NCBI GenBank assembly: GCA_019637615.1
Contig: JAHBVJ010000013.1
Location: forward strand, 1-64,000
Direction: 5' to 3'
Source of the DNA: Anaerolineae bacterium
GTDB taxonomy: Bacteria > Chloroflexota > Anaerolineae > Aggregatilineales > UBA2796
DNA length: 64,000 nt
Shown: positions 1-8,415 of the stretch, one piece after another
Numbering within the stretch: position 1 is the stretch's first letter
Layout: each line of letters begins with the position of its first letter
Notes under the pieces: model-generated
Seen by the model: the letters and a program-made list of their open reading frames with translations, nothing else
Told to the model about the DNA's origin: nothing
The model's database searches: none
Made by a program: the position numbers and the translations under genes

Positions 1-1025
1 CAATGGATGGCATACTCCACCGACGGCCCGCCGGAGAGCATACCGCTACTGGAGACGACAATCACCGATTCGTTGGCATGAATGATGGCGTCGCGATGGC
101 GTCCCCCCTGCACTGGCTTGACTCTATCGCGGAAGAACAACGACGCCTCGCCTGCCGCTTCCGCCGTCGCTGCGGGCACATAGGAGCGGAAAGCATCGAA
201 CTGCTCACACACGGCGCGTACCATGCCGTCTACATAAATGGGAACCGGGAGGACATCTCGATGTGCCAGTAAAATCTGAAGGACTTCCTGCGCTCTACCC
301 AACGCGAAGGCCGGGATCAATACCTTGCCGTCGCGCTCGATGATCTTCACGATATTCGCCACGAGCCGCTTTTCTTCAGCGATCCGGTTGGGATGGAGCT
401 TCCCGCCATAGGTACTTTCCAGCACCAATACATCGGGATGAAGGTGCGGGAGTTCGAAACTGCCTACGGCGCGCTGTGTAGTCAGCGAAATATCGCCGGA
501 CATCAACACACTGCCGTCATCGCTTTCAAGCAGAATCGACGCTGCGCCGAGGATATGTCCTGCCGGATACATCGTCGCTTTCACGCGGTCATTCAGCATA
601 AATGGCTGCTCGAAATTGACGATATGGATGGCCTCCATCAGACGGGCAATCGACACTTCATCGTAGAGGGGGAGTTCCCCTTCTTGCTCGTGCCGTTGCG
701 TCATCAATCGCTGCGAATCGGCCTGTAAAACCCGCATCATCGCGACGGTCGGCTCTGTGGCGAATACGGGCACATGCGGAAACTGCTCGACCACGAGTGG
801 TAATGCACCGGTGTGGTCAGTATGAACGTGCGTGACGAAAATGCAGGTTGGGGTGCCATATTCATTCAGGAGTTGCAGGTCTGGCAGTTGATCGTCCTGA
901 ATATCGCGGTATGTCTTAGCGACAACACGAATCCCGGCATCAATTAAGATACGCTGTCCGCCGATTTCAACTAAGGTGCAACTTGCGCCGACTTCATCGG
1001 CACCGCCCAAGAAGACTAAGTTCAT
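1..1025 (-). CDS. MBL-fold beta-CASP metallo-hydrolase (3' end cut by window edge)
   Basis: The minus-strand frame starts at ATG 1025 and stays open to the window edge, giving about 341 residues without a stop. The N-terminus MNLVFLGGADEVGASC is a typical metallo-beta-lactamase start. Zinc motifs follow in order: THVHTDHTGALP near residue 70, AGHILGAAS, MSGDIS, then the beta-CASP features LVLESTYGG, LIPAFALGRAQE and VVSSSGMLSGGP. That set matches CPSF73/RNase J-like RNA-processing nucleases (the YSH1 group), which cut RNA using two zinc ions in the cytoplasm. The missing C-terminus would normally hold the last metal ligands. It may instead act on another phosphodiester substrate, but the beta-CASP motifs favour RNA. 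No partner gene is visible. Confidence 0.85.
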   Translation of the reverse strand, partial: MNLVFLGGADEVGASCTLVEIGGQRILIDAGIRVVAKTYRDIQDDQLPDLQLLNEYGTPTCIFVTHVHTDHTGALPLVVEQFPHVPVFATEPTVAMMRVLQADSQRLMTQRHEQEGELPLYDEVSIARLMEAIHIVNFEQPFMLNDRVKATMYPAGHILGAASILLESDDGSVLMSGDISLTTQRAVGSFELPHLHPDVLVLESTYGGKLHPNRIAEEKRLVANIVKIIERDGKVLIPAFALGRAQEVLQILLAHRDVLPVPIYVDGMVRAVCEQFDAFRSYVPAATAEAAGEASLFFRDRVKPVQGGRHRDAIIHANESVIVVSSSGMLSGGPSVEYAIH

Positions 1026-1224
1026 TATGGCCCTTTGGCAACATCAATGGATTCTTAAGCTAGAGTTTAAACAAACTTCAATTATATGGAAACCCGCTGA
1101 TTGTGCAGGGCATAGTATCAAAATAGTCCTAAAAAAGTACTAACAATTTAACGGGTGGGATAGACAACTATCCCACCTGCGGAAGTAAGTTGAAATGCTG
1201 TTAGCGTTCGGTTCAAGGCGATGG

Positions 1225-2610
1225 TCAATCTTGACCGATATTATCGCTGTTAACCGGGACGCTTGTGGACATGGGTGTCGCCATCGCCACGCCTTGGTCA
1301 ATTTTCGCGGGTTCGCTCTTTTGCTCATGCCCCATCCAGCCATGCGATGCGACCTTGGTGGTTGTCAACACTTCTGGCTCGGCTTTGGCAAGATAGGTTG
1401 GCATGAAGGGTCGTTCAAAGACAAGATGGAATAGATACGCGCCAATAATGCAGACGGGCACGCCTACGACCACCTCGAACACATACACGGGCCACGACGT
1501 CAGATTGAGGCGGATGGCGGTCAGCGTCACCAACGTCAGGATCGGCGGGTGGATCAAGTACAAACTGTATGAAAAGGTGCCGAGTTTCAAGATCGGCGGC
1601 AGGTGCAAAATACGCAGCAAGCCCTTTTCTTCCTTGGTCTTCCACTGCTCGGTCAGGTGGATGAGCAGTGCCACTACCGCGATTCCTAAGAAGGCATCCA
1701 CCAACCACGGCGCGCTGCCCTTGATGTCGAACCCGAGTCGGCTGACGAAGACCTGCTTACTAGCCACGTCAGAGCCGATGAACAACAGGAAACTGACGAT
1801 GCTGACGGGTATCCACGGGATGCGTTCCCGCCACCGGTGTTCTTGCGAACGGTTAGAAAACCCGAAGCTGGCACCCATCGCGCCGAGGGCGAACAGGCCG
1901 AGGAACCACGGGTTGGCAACTTGCAGCAAGGGGTGGAACAGATACCACGAAGCCGCGCCGACGATGATCCCCGTGAGCACCATCGGGATCGTCCCGAACC
2001 GACGCCACACCGGCAGCAGTGTGAACGGGAACAGCAGATAGATGGTCTCTTCAATCGCGATAGTCCACATGGCAGGGTTGATCTTTTGCAGCCAATCCGG
2101 GCTAAAGTGATGCAAGAACAACATGTGCGAAAGGATCACATCGGGTTTGAAGGCGGGCAGCGCCTGATCCCACCAGATATTCTGCTTGACGTTCATCCCC
2201 GGCACGACCGCGATCAGGAACAAGCCAATGAACAGGGCTGCGTAATACGGAGGCCAAATGCGACGGATGCGGCGTACAAAATAGCCCTTCAACCCGCCTT
2301 TGGGCTTCCCGTCCTTAGATTTGGCGATAGCCAGCATCAAGCTGTAGCCTGAAATGACGAGGAAGATTTGAACGGCATAAGCGCCGTAGCGCGTCAAGTT
2401 ATTGAGAATCGGGATAAACCGATCAATGCCAGTGGCGGTCAGACGACCATTCGAAATGATCCCCGCCCACTCTTGATCGAGGCCAAACGCCTCGAAAACG
2501 TGTACAAAAATAACGGCTAAGGCTGCTAACCCTCGGATACCATCAAGATAGTCAATGCGAGCACTGTTCTTGGGTGATCCCGCTGTAGATTGTCCTTCTG
2601 AAGCCTTCAT
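1225..2610 (-). CDS. Acyltransferase 3 family membrane protein (OafA/YrhL-like)
   Basis: 461 residues. The opening RIDYLDGIRGLAALAVIFVHVFEAFG carries the acyltransferase-3 signature (YLDGIRG and the conserved His of FVH). About ten hydrophobic segments follow, with QIFLVISGYSL and RRIRRIWPPYY as further family landmarks. Such enzymes sit in the inner membrane and move acetyl or other acyl groups onto cell-surface sugars or lipids. The hydrophilic C-terminal tail of about 60 residues is probably cytoplasmic. ATG 2610 has a GGGGAG site about 12 bases upstream. The gene is monocistronic as far as visible; the CDP-sugar enzyme upstream on the same strand hints at a surface-glycan role, which is inference. 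Confidence 0.88.
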   Translation of the reverse strand: MKASEGQSTAGSPKNSARIDYLDGIRGLAALAVIFVHVFEAFGLDQEWAGIISNGRLTATGIDRFIPILNNLTRYGAYAVQIFLVISGYSLMLAIAKSKDGKPKGGLKGYFVRRIRRIWPPYYAALFIGLFLIAVVPGMNVKQNIWWDQALPAFKPDVILSHMLFLHHFSPDWLQKINPAMWTIAIEETIYLLFPFTLLPVWRRFGTIPMVLTGIIVGAASWYLFHPLLQVANPWFLGLFALGAMGASFGFSNRSQEHRWRERIPWIPVSIVSFLLFIGSDVASKQVFVSRLGFDIKGSAPWLVDAFLGIAVVALLIHLTEQWKTKEEKGLLRILHLPPILKLGTFSYSLYLIHPPILTLVTLTAIRLNLTSWPVYVFEVVVGVPVCIIGAYLFHLVFERPFMPTYLAKAEPEVLTTTKVASHGWMGHEQKSEPAKIDQGVAMATPMSTSVPVNSDNIGQD

Positions 2611-3201
2611 GATTTCAACTAGCTCCCCACTGTAATTAGCAGCAGAAATTCAACGCTTGAGGTGGATATCTCAGAGTCGATAGGAATTGATAATGTGCTT
2701 CACTAGCAGAGAAATGAGCTAAGTCTTACGCGGGGCGTTTACACGCAGAAGCACTTCAAAAACTGGGTGGAAAGTCGGCAATGCTGCTTATGCTTTTCCG
2801 GCGTATGAAGGTCTCATTTTTAGTAGTGACTAGGCCAGTTCAACGCTAGGTGATAAAGCGCGCACCTCCCACGGTAGCTAGGCCCTCGTTACTGGTTTCA
2901 GGGAAACATCGATAGGGAACAAGCAAATTTTGTCGCAAGTGATCCGGCGTGTTGGCATTAATAAAATTGGGGATCATCATGTCTGTTGCCATCCGCACTA
3001 AGCGAACCAGCTTACGACACCAAATTCTGGTTTCCTATCATGATCGACACCTTACCATATCTCCAGATGGTATTGAAACCAACTTACAGCCTCCTAACTT
3101 GGAAAGTTCAAACCAAGTCTTTACCTTTCCTAACTTACTTTACAGACGGAAGCGCCAAGATACCGACCTTAGCGCTTCCCATCGCAAGGAGAGTCTGCGG
3201 A
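2611..3201. other. Intergenic region, no gene recognised
   Basis: 590 bases between two minus-strand genes. Short open frames here have no recognisable protein features and no convincing start. The only clear structure is the hairpin at 3148-3179, listed separately. The remainder presumably holds the promoter of the acyltransferase gene, but no good -35/-10 pair stood out. Confidence 0.5.
3148..3179 (-). terminator. Hairpin downstream of the CDP-glucose dehydratase gene
   Basis: Perfect 8-bp arms GGAAGCGC (3148-3155) and GCGCTTCC (3172-3179), with partial further pairing inside the loop. It lies about 20 bases past the stop of the minus-strand gene ending at 3202. There is no strong T-tract, so terminator function is probable rather than certain. 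Confidence 0.5.
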
Positions 3202-4335
3202 TTATGCGCTAACGGCGGTAGGTTCAGCGACGGGCTGTGCCCACACGCAATCCCGTTCCATCGCGAGTTTGGTATATTCGGCAAGCTGTGCTTGTGTATA
3301 GGCGAACATATCGGTGCCCTTGCCACGGTAGAAGGCGAAGTACCATTCTGCCGTCATCCGCCCCAATTCTTCCAAGCTCAGGATGGCGTGCCATTTCAAA
3401 TCGAAGTTGACCTTGTCGCAGTTCAGCTTGAGCAAGCCCGCTTCATGGTACTTGTTGTTTTCCACGTAGCGGATCGGCTCCTGCGCACCGTCAAATTCCC
3501 AGTACTTACGCAGCACTTCTAGGACTTCCCGCACGCTGTAATTTTTCTCCGTATTGGGGCCAAAGTTATATGCTTCGCCGTTCAGCTCAGGACGTTCGGT
3601 GAGCTGCTGTCCAACGTGCAAATAGCCGCTGAGTGCTTCCATCACGTGCTGCCACGGTCGGGTCGCGCGTGGCTCCCGAATCTCGACGGTTTGTTCAGCG
3701 CCCCATTGACGGAAGCAGTCCGGCACCAAACGCTTGGCTGCCCAGTCGCCGCCGCCAACCACGTTACCAGCACGGCACACCACCAACTGCGCCTTCGACT
3801 CCGGCAGTTTGAAGTACGAATGGTAAAAAGTCTTGATCGCCATTTCCGCGCCTGCTTTAGAGGCGCTGTAGGGGTCTTTCCCGCCGAGCGGGTCTGTTTC
3901 GCGGTAGCCCCATTTCCACTCGACATTATCGTAGACTTTGTCACTGGTGATCAGCACCATTTTGCAGGGGTGATTCGACTGTCGAACCGCTTCCAGAATA
4001 TGCGCCGTGCCCATCACATTCGTGGCGAACGTGCCAATCGGGTCAACGTATGCCGTATGCACAATCGGTTGCCCCGCCAGATGGAAGATATAGTCTGGTT
4101 TAACCTTGTTGATGAGGTCGCGTACTGCGTTGAAATCTGTGATGTTGTGTTCGTGGTACGAAATGCGCTCCCGCAGTTTGAGTGTCTCAAACATTGAGGG
4201 CGTGGTGGGCACTTCATTCGAGATGCCGTAGACATCTGCCCCAAGGTTGAGCAGCCACACGGTCAACCAACTCCCCTTGAAGCCAGTGTTACCTGTAATG
4301 AGTACCTTCTTACCACGGTAGACGTTATTAAACAT
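3202..4335 (-). CDS. rfbG: CDP-glucose 4,6-dehydratase (RfbG-like, extended SDR)
   Basis: 377 residues, the usual length for the family. The NAD-binding loop appears as VLITGNTGFKGSWLTVWLLNLGADVYG (about residues 11-37), where GNTGFKGSW is the characteristic form for CDP-glucose 4,6-dehydratase. HLAGQPIVHTAYVDP, LITSDKVYDN and DPYSASKAGAE supply the Ser/Tyr/Lys active site. The enzyme converts CDP-glucose to CDP-4-keto-6-deoxyglucose, an entry step to 3,6-dideoxyhexoses of surface polysaccharide. The usual partner genes (rfbF, rfbH) are not in the window, so the gene looks isolated. It starts at ATG 4335. Confidence 0.88.
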   Translation of the reverse strand: MFNNVYRGKKVLITGNTGFKGSWLTVWLLNLGADVYGISNEVPTTPSMFETLKLRERISYHEHNITDFNAVRDLINKVKPDYIFHLAGQPIVHTAYVDPIGTFATNVMGTAHILEAVRQSNHPCKMVLITSDKVYDNVEWKWGYRETDPLGGKDPYSASKAGAEMAIKTFYHSYFKLPESKAQLVVCRAGNVVGGGDWAAKRLVPDCFRQWGAEQTVEIREPRATRPWQHVMEALSGYLHVGQQLTERPELNGEAYNFGPNTEKNYSVREVLEVLRKYWEFDGAQEPIRYVENNKYHEAGLLKLNCDKVNFDLKWHAILSLEELGRMTAEWYFAFYRGKGTDMFAYTQAQLAEYTKLAMERDCVWAQPVAEPTAVSA

Positions 4336-5054
4336 TGCTTGAACTCCTCAACGCGCAACGGCGTCACAACACGCTTACTTACAATCAATGAAGGTCGAAA
4401 TCACTAGCAAACCGTGACAAAACTTGAGGATCGCGCCAGCCTGCATCGACTGTGCGAACCTGATAAACGACAGCATAAGCGAGGCCATACGTAATGATGG
4501 ACGATGATGGACGGTTACTATCTCCTCATTGCACCTTCCTACTTATAGGTTCGCTGTGAAGTCAACAGAACTCAGTGCGCAGATAGGTAACGAGTAAATG
4601 TTGTGGTGGTTGCTTCCGTGTGTTTGAGAATTACAGTGCTTTTAAGCCAATGGACGGACTACACACGTTGGCTGAAACAAACCGCTACACCAATTCTGGT
4701 TAGCCATCTTGTACGGACTCTATTGAAATGCATAGTAAAGAAGCTGACTTACAATCACCTAAACATGAATTTCTTTACGTTATTCATTACGGGAACGCAC
4801 TCTTGGATTTTTACGAAATTCATAATCGAAAGCGCGGCAAACGATACAATATCATGATACGCCTTACATGTTGATAGGAACGTTGGCGAGATGACTGTAA
4901 ACAATTAATGATTGCATGGTCATCCAACTGTCAAAATGGCTTGCACAGCGGTGGCTAATCCCCATCGAGCGGGCAGGTGACATCCAAAGCAAAGCTTGTT
5001 AGAGTCTACCTACGCTGATAATTTTCCTCCCTCACAACCTAAAGGAGACCGCTT
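4336..5054. other. Intergenic region between divergent genes
   Basis: About 720 bases, AT-richer than the flanking genes, between the minus-strand rfbG-like gene and the plus-strand phosphatase operon. It should contain both promoters. An open frame at 4603-4857 has no recognisable features and was not called. A candidate -10 (TACAAT near 4846) is too weakly supported to list. Confidence 0.5.
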
Positions 5055-6107
5055 TTGGCTGGCACAGAAATTCTGCTCATTCGCCACGCCGTCAATGATT
5101 TCGTCAAGACGGGCAAACTGGCGGGCTGGACGCCGGGCGTGCATCTGAATGACGAGGGGCGCGCTCAAGCGGCGGCGCTTGGGGAGCGGCTCGCTAACAC
5201 CAAACTCGATGCAATCTATTCCAGCCCGCTAGATCGCACCATGGAGACGGCGCAGGCCGTGCTCGCTCACCATCCTGACCTGCAACTGCAAGTGGTTGAG
5301 GACATCGGGGAGCTGAAGATCGGGGACTGGCAGGGCGCGGAACTGAGTAAGTTGTATCGCCGCAAACAGTGGTTCATGGTGCAAGCCTTCCCTAGCCGCA
5401 CCCAATTCCCCAATGGTGAGACCTTCCGCCAAGCGCAAGTCCGGGCGGTGGACGCATTGGAGGCGATGGTACAGCAGCACCCGCGCGGACGCATCGCCGT
5501 CTTCTCTCACGCCGACATCATCAAACTGGTGCTGGCCTTTTACCTCGGTGCGCCGCTCGACATGTTCCAGCGCATCAACGTCTCGCCTGCCTCGATCTCG
5601 ATCATCGTCGTGGGCTATGGGCGCATCACCGTGCAGCAGATCAACGAGACGACCTATCTGCCGCAACCAAAAAAAGGCGACGGCAGTGTCATCGACATCC
5701 GTCCAGCCCACACGCTGAGCGTGGAAGCCGTGGGCGCGCCCGGTCAGCGCACGTTTTACTTTCAGGCGCAGCATGGCGAGGATCAGCTCACCACGCTGGA
5801 CATCGAGAAGACTCAAGCGCTGCTGCTGGCGGATGAGATCGATAAGCTGTTTACGGGCGCGCTGGACGCTCCGGCCTTGGGCGAACCCGTCGCCCTGCGC
5901 GATCCGCAGACTAGCGTCTTCCGTGCGGGAAAAATCGCGCTACAATACGACCAGAACGATGATATGATCATGTTAGAATTTACCGAGTTGCTTGGTGCAG
6001 AGCAGGGCACACCGCGACGATTAAAGGTGTGGGGAACGCGCCAACAAATGCGGACACTCGGTGAACAAGCGCGACAAGTAGCCCGACGTGGACGGACGGA
6101 AACTTAA
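5055..6107 (+). CDS. Histidine phosphatase fused to a DUF3090-like domain
   Basis: 350 residues with a TTG start at 5055 preceded by AAAGGAG (5041-5047). Residues 1-215 are a histidine phosphatase/phosphoglycerate-mutase domain: EILLIRHAVND holds the RH catalytic histidine, YSSPLDRTMETA and IAVFSHADIIK the second conserved elements. Residues about 225-345 contain VEAVGAPGQRTFYFQAQ, LRDPQTSVFRAGKIALQYD and MIMLEFTELLG. These closely resemble the next gene and the DUF3090 family. In Actinobacteria the phosphatase and DUF3090 are normally separate neighbouring genes, so this is a fusion. The substrate is unknown. It is first in a same-strand cluster that ends with the YciI gene. Confidence 0.82.
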   Translation: MAGTEILLIRHAVNDFVKTGKLAGWTPGVHLNDEGRAQAAALGERLANTKLDAIYSSPLDRTMETAQAVLAHHPDLQLQVVEDIGELKIGDWQGAELSKLYRRKQWFMVQAFPSRTQFPNGETFRQAQVRAVDALEAMVQQHPRGRIAVFSHADIIKLVLAFYLGAPLDMFQRINVSPASISIIVVGYGRITVQQINETTYLPQPKKGDGSVIDIRPAHTLSVEAVGAPGQRTFYFQAQHGEDQLTTLDIEKTQALLLADEIDKLFTGALDAPALGEPVALRDPQTSVFRAGKIALQYDQNDDMIMLEFTELLGAEQGTPRRLKVWGTRQQMRTLGEQARQVARRGRTET

Positions 6108-6150
6108 CATGGCGCGAGTTGATATTGGGTGCGTAGAAGGACTGTAGACT

Positions 6151-6672
6151 GTGGCGCACACGGAACTTGAATTGGATTCTGTAGATTTCATCACTATCGG
6201 GACTGTAGGGCCAAAAGGCCGTCGGCAGTTCTATTTGCAAGGTGGCACCTCCACCGAAGTAATTTCGTTAACGATTGAAAAGGAGCAAGCCCGCGCCGTC
6301 GCGGAATCTCTCAGCGAATTATTAGATGACTTGCTGCGGCGTAATCCTCAGCTTTCCGGCGACACCAGCGACATGGTTAAGCTGAACATGGAACTGCGCG
6401 ATCCAATCGAGCCGCGCTTCCGGGTTGGGCAGTTTGGCGTTGGCTACAATCCTGATCGCGATATGATCTTGATCGAGGCCATCGAACTGCTTGGCTTGTC
6501 TTCGTTGCAGCAAGATGATGACACCACCGCCGACACGGAGCAGCCTAGTGTGGTGCGGTTCTGGGTGACGCGTCCGCAGTTGCGGGCGTTATGTGTGCAT
6601 ACGCAAAATGTGGTGCGGCAAGGGCGTGTTGATCCTCAAAGTAACGGTAGGATGTTGTATTACTGGACGTGA
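6151..6672 (+). CDS. DUF3090-like protein
   Basis: 173 residues, GTG start at 6151 with AGAAGG at 6135-6140. It contains IGTVGPKGRRQFYLQGG, SLTIEKEQARAVAESL, LRDPIEPRFRVGQFGVGYN and DMILIEAIELLG, which align by eye with the C-terminal domain of the preceding protein, so the two are tandem paralogues. Actinobacterial DUF3090 proteins, as I recall them, end in a cysteine-rich tail; this one stops at NGRMLYYWT without cysteines. Function is unknown. It lies 43 bases after the phosphatase fusion and 12 bases before the kinase-like gene, so co-transcription is likely. Confidence 0.75.
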   Translation: MAHTELELDSVDFITIGTVGPKGRRQFYLQGGTSTEVISLTIEKEQARAVAESLSELLDDLLRRNPQLSGDTSDMVKLNMELRDPIEPRFRVGQFGVGYNPDRDMILIEAIELLGLSSLQQDDDTTADTEQPSVVRFWVTRPQLRALCVHTQNVVRQGRVDPQSNGRMLYYWT

Positions 6673-6684
6673 GAGTGGTTAGGT

Positions 6685-7437
6685 ATGAGCGAGCGTGACC
6701 CCAATCAACCATCGATAGATCCAGCGCGGTTGTTGCAATTGCTGTCTTGTGGTTCGCTGCGCGATGAATCGAACGGCGCACTGCGTTGGAGTTCAAATTA
6801 CACCTTCCTGATGAGCGTCGCGGATAGCGAGTGCCGCTCGAAGGTCGTATACAAACCACAGCGGGGCGAACGTCCGCTGTGGGATTTCCCCGACGGGACG
6901 CTGTGTTATCGCGAAGTCGCGGCCTATCATGTGTCGATGGCGTTGGGATGGGATGTGGTGCCGCCAACCGTGCTGCGCGACGGGCCGCGCGGCGTGGGGT
7001 CTGTCCAGCAGTATATCGAACACAATCCGGACATCAACTATTTTGCGCTCGATGAAAGTCACGCCGAACAACTGCGCAAAATCGCGGCCTTCGACTACAT
7101 CACCAACAACGCGGATCGCAAAGGCGGTCACTGCCTCTTGGACGCCCACGATCACGTGTGGGGCATCGATCATGGCATCTGCTTCCACCCCGCGCCCAAA
7201 CTGCGTACGGTGATCTGGGATTTCGCGGGGCAGTCCGTCCCGCAAGATTTGTTGAACGACCTTCAGCGGATGGCAGGTAACCTCGATGACGCCAAATCGC
7301 TGTTGCGTCAAGCCTTGGATAAACTGCTAGCCGATGTCGAAGTCCAAGCCTTGCAAGCCCGCCTGCGCCGCCTGCTAAATCGCCGCGAATATCCGCGTCC
7401 CGGCCCCGGCCCCAACTATCCGTGGCCTCCTGTCTAA
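6685..7437 (+). CDS. SCO1664-family / PI3-4-kinase-like protein
   Basis: 250 residues, ATG at 6685. The region VVYKPQRGERPLWDFPDGTLCYREVAAYHVS resembles the nucleotide-lysine region of lipid-kinase-like folds. FDYITNNADRKGGHCLL looks like a catalytic loop (Asp of NNADR) and WGIDHGICFH a DFG-like metal motif. The pattern fits the SCO1664 family, which in Actinobacteria follows DUF3090 and a histidine phosphatase, often near mycothiol genes. By fold it would transfer phosphate to a protein or small molecule, but no substrate is known. Pairing with a phosphatase in one operon suggests opposing phospho-transfer, which is inference. Confidence 0.75.
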   Translation: MSERDPNQPSIDPARLLQLLSCGSLRDESNGALRWSSNYTFLMSVADSECRSKVVYKPQRGERPLWDFPDGTLCYREVAAYHVSMALGWDVVPPTVLRDGPRGVGSVQQYIEHNPDINYFALDESHAEQLRKIAAFDYITNNADRKGGHCLLDAHDHVWGIDHGICFHPAPKLRTVIWDFAGQSVPQDLLNDLQRMAGNLDDAKSLLRQALDKLLADVEVQALQARLRRLLNRREYPRPGPGPNYPWPPV

Positions 7438-7450
7438 CCATGAGGGCAAT

Positions 7451-7798
7451 ATGACGGACGATACCGATCACGCCGACGAGATGCCAGCCTTTCTACAGCA
7501 GTATTACCTTGTCTTCTTGCGCAAAGGGCCGATCTGGAGCGGAGAAGTCACGCCGGAGTCCACGCAGCGACAGGCCGCGCATCTCGCCTACCTGCAAGCA
7601 CAGTACGACGCGGGTCATTTCCTCGTCTACGGTCCGACCGACGATCCCACCGAAGACCTGCGCGGGGTCGTGATCATGAAGGTTGACTCGCTAGAAACCG
7701 CACGGAACATCATGGGCGGCGATCCCCACGTCAAGATCGGGCATCTGCGCGTTGAGATCATGCCGTGGTGGGCAGATAGCCGCGTCTGGCGCACGTAA
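7451..7798 (+). CDS. YciI-family protein
   Basis: 115 residues, starting 13 bases after the kinase-like gene. The sequence YYLVFLRKGPIW..., the middle QRQAAHLAYLQAQYDAGHFLVYGPTDD and the end SLETARNIMGGDPHVKIGHLRVEIMPWW match the small ferredoxin-like YciI fold (conserved His in the helix and the GP turn). Members are putative dehydratase-like or binding proteins, and the real reaction is usually unknown. It is last in the cluster; no clear terminator was found before the repeat-rich intergenic region. Confidence 0.78.
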   Translation: MTDDTDHADEMPAFLQQYYLVFLRKGPIWSGEVTPESTQRQAAHLAYLQAQYDAGHFLVYGPTDDPTEDLRGVVIMKVDSLETARNIMGGDPHVKIGHLRVEIMPWWADSRVWRT

Positions 7799-8009
7799 AC
7801 ACGCTGATCCGGTGATCCAACCGCATACCATAAGTCCGACAATGCTGCATTGTTACCAGATCAGCCAACAAGCGCTATTTAGGAGTGTTCCACTACCTTC
7901 AGGCCGTTGATTCATCATCGGGGGCTTGCTCGTGCTGTCTTCAGATGGACTACCGATCCGCCATCCCACTTATCCACGCTCACGATTCTTCATGGTGTGC
8001 TCATACCCC

Positions 8010-8051
8010 CTTACATTTGTAAGCTTACATTTGTACGCGTACAAATGTAAG
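8010..8051. promoter_or_regulatory. Three tandem TACANNTGTA operator-like boxes, 14-bp period
   Basis: TACATTTGTA occurs at 8012-8021 and 8026-8035, and TACAAATGTA at 8040-8049, each exactly 14 bp from the next. The last two form a perfect 28-bp palindrome (8024-8051). TACANNTGTA is the known operator core of the CopY/BlaI/MecI repressor family. No such repressor gene is in the window, so the cognate factor is unidentified. Confidence 0.6.
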
Positions 8052-8263
8052 GATGTTCAAACTCGAAAACTCGTTATATCCTATCCTCACAGCAGAAAAC
8101 GACCTCAGTCTTCCCGCTTTGGTCGTCTTCTTCTTCAATCATCGGTTTGTACATCCATTCGTGCCTTGTAATGCGTGACGCGCTGTTCCATCTCGCATGG
8201 CCTCAGCGCTCAACACGTCCTTGTGCTTCTGTACTCAGCACACTCTTGCTTCTCTTGCTCTGT

Positions 8264-8280
8264 ACTCAGCACTAAGGACT
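8264..8280 (+). repeat. 17-base direct repeat, copy 1
   Basis: ACTCAGCACTAAGGACT is repeated exactly at 8381-8397. Shorter relatives with the core GCACTAAG occur near 9265, 49082 and 61935. It belongs to a short dispersed intergenic repeat family of unknown role. Confidence 0.7.
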
Positions 8281-8314
8281 TATAGAATACCGACAACAAT
8301 TCTTCCCATCGTAC

Positions 8315-8334
8315 GGACGCCACATGTGGCGTCC
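8315..8334. promoter_or_regulatory. 20-bp perfect palindrome
   Basis: GGACGCCACA followed directly by TGTGGCGTCC. It may be an operator or the stem of a terminator; there is no T-tract. It sits between the two 17-base repeats. Confidence 0.5.
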
Positions 8335-8380
8335 ATTGAGCCTGATGATCAGGTCAAATCAATTTCGGTTATCTATAAGC

Positions 8381-8397
8381 ACTCAGCACTAAGGACT
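8381..8397 (+). repeat. 17-base direct repeat, copy 2
   Basis: Exact copy of the repeat at 8264-8280, ending 18 bases before the ATG at 8416. Confidence 0.7.
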
Positions 8398-8415
8398 ATC
8401 TTGAAGGAGTTTCCC

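Larger units (their letters stand above)
7799..8415. other. Repeat- and palindrome-rich intergenic region
   Basis: Roughly 600 bases without a convincing gene. It holds the triple TACANNTGTA array (8010-8051), an ACGACC/GGTCGT hairpin near 8100-8135, the 20-bp palindrome at 8315-8334, and two copies of a 17-base repeat at 8264-8280 and 8381-8397. The layout suggests a regulatory region for the rightward gene. Confidence 0.6.

Noticed and set aside
2949-3212. 87-codon open frame overlapping the rfbG-like gene end
   Set aside because: Runs through the terminator hairpin of the neighbouring gene and has no family similarity.
4603-4857. 84-codon open frame in the 4.3-5.0 kb intergenic region
   Set aside because: No ribosome site, no recognisable sequence, AT-rich intergenic composition.
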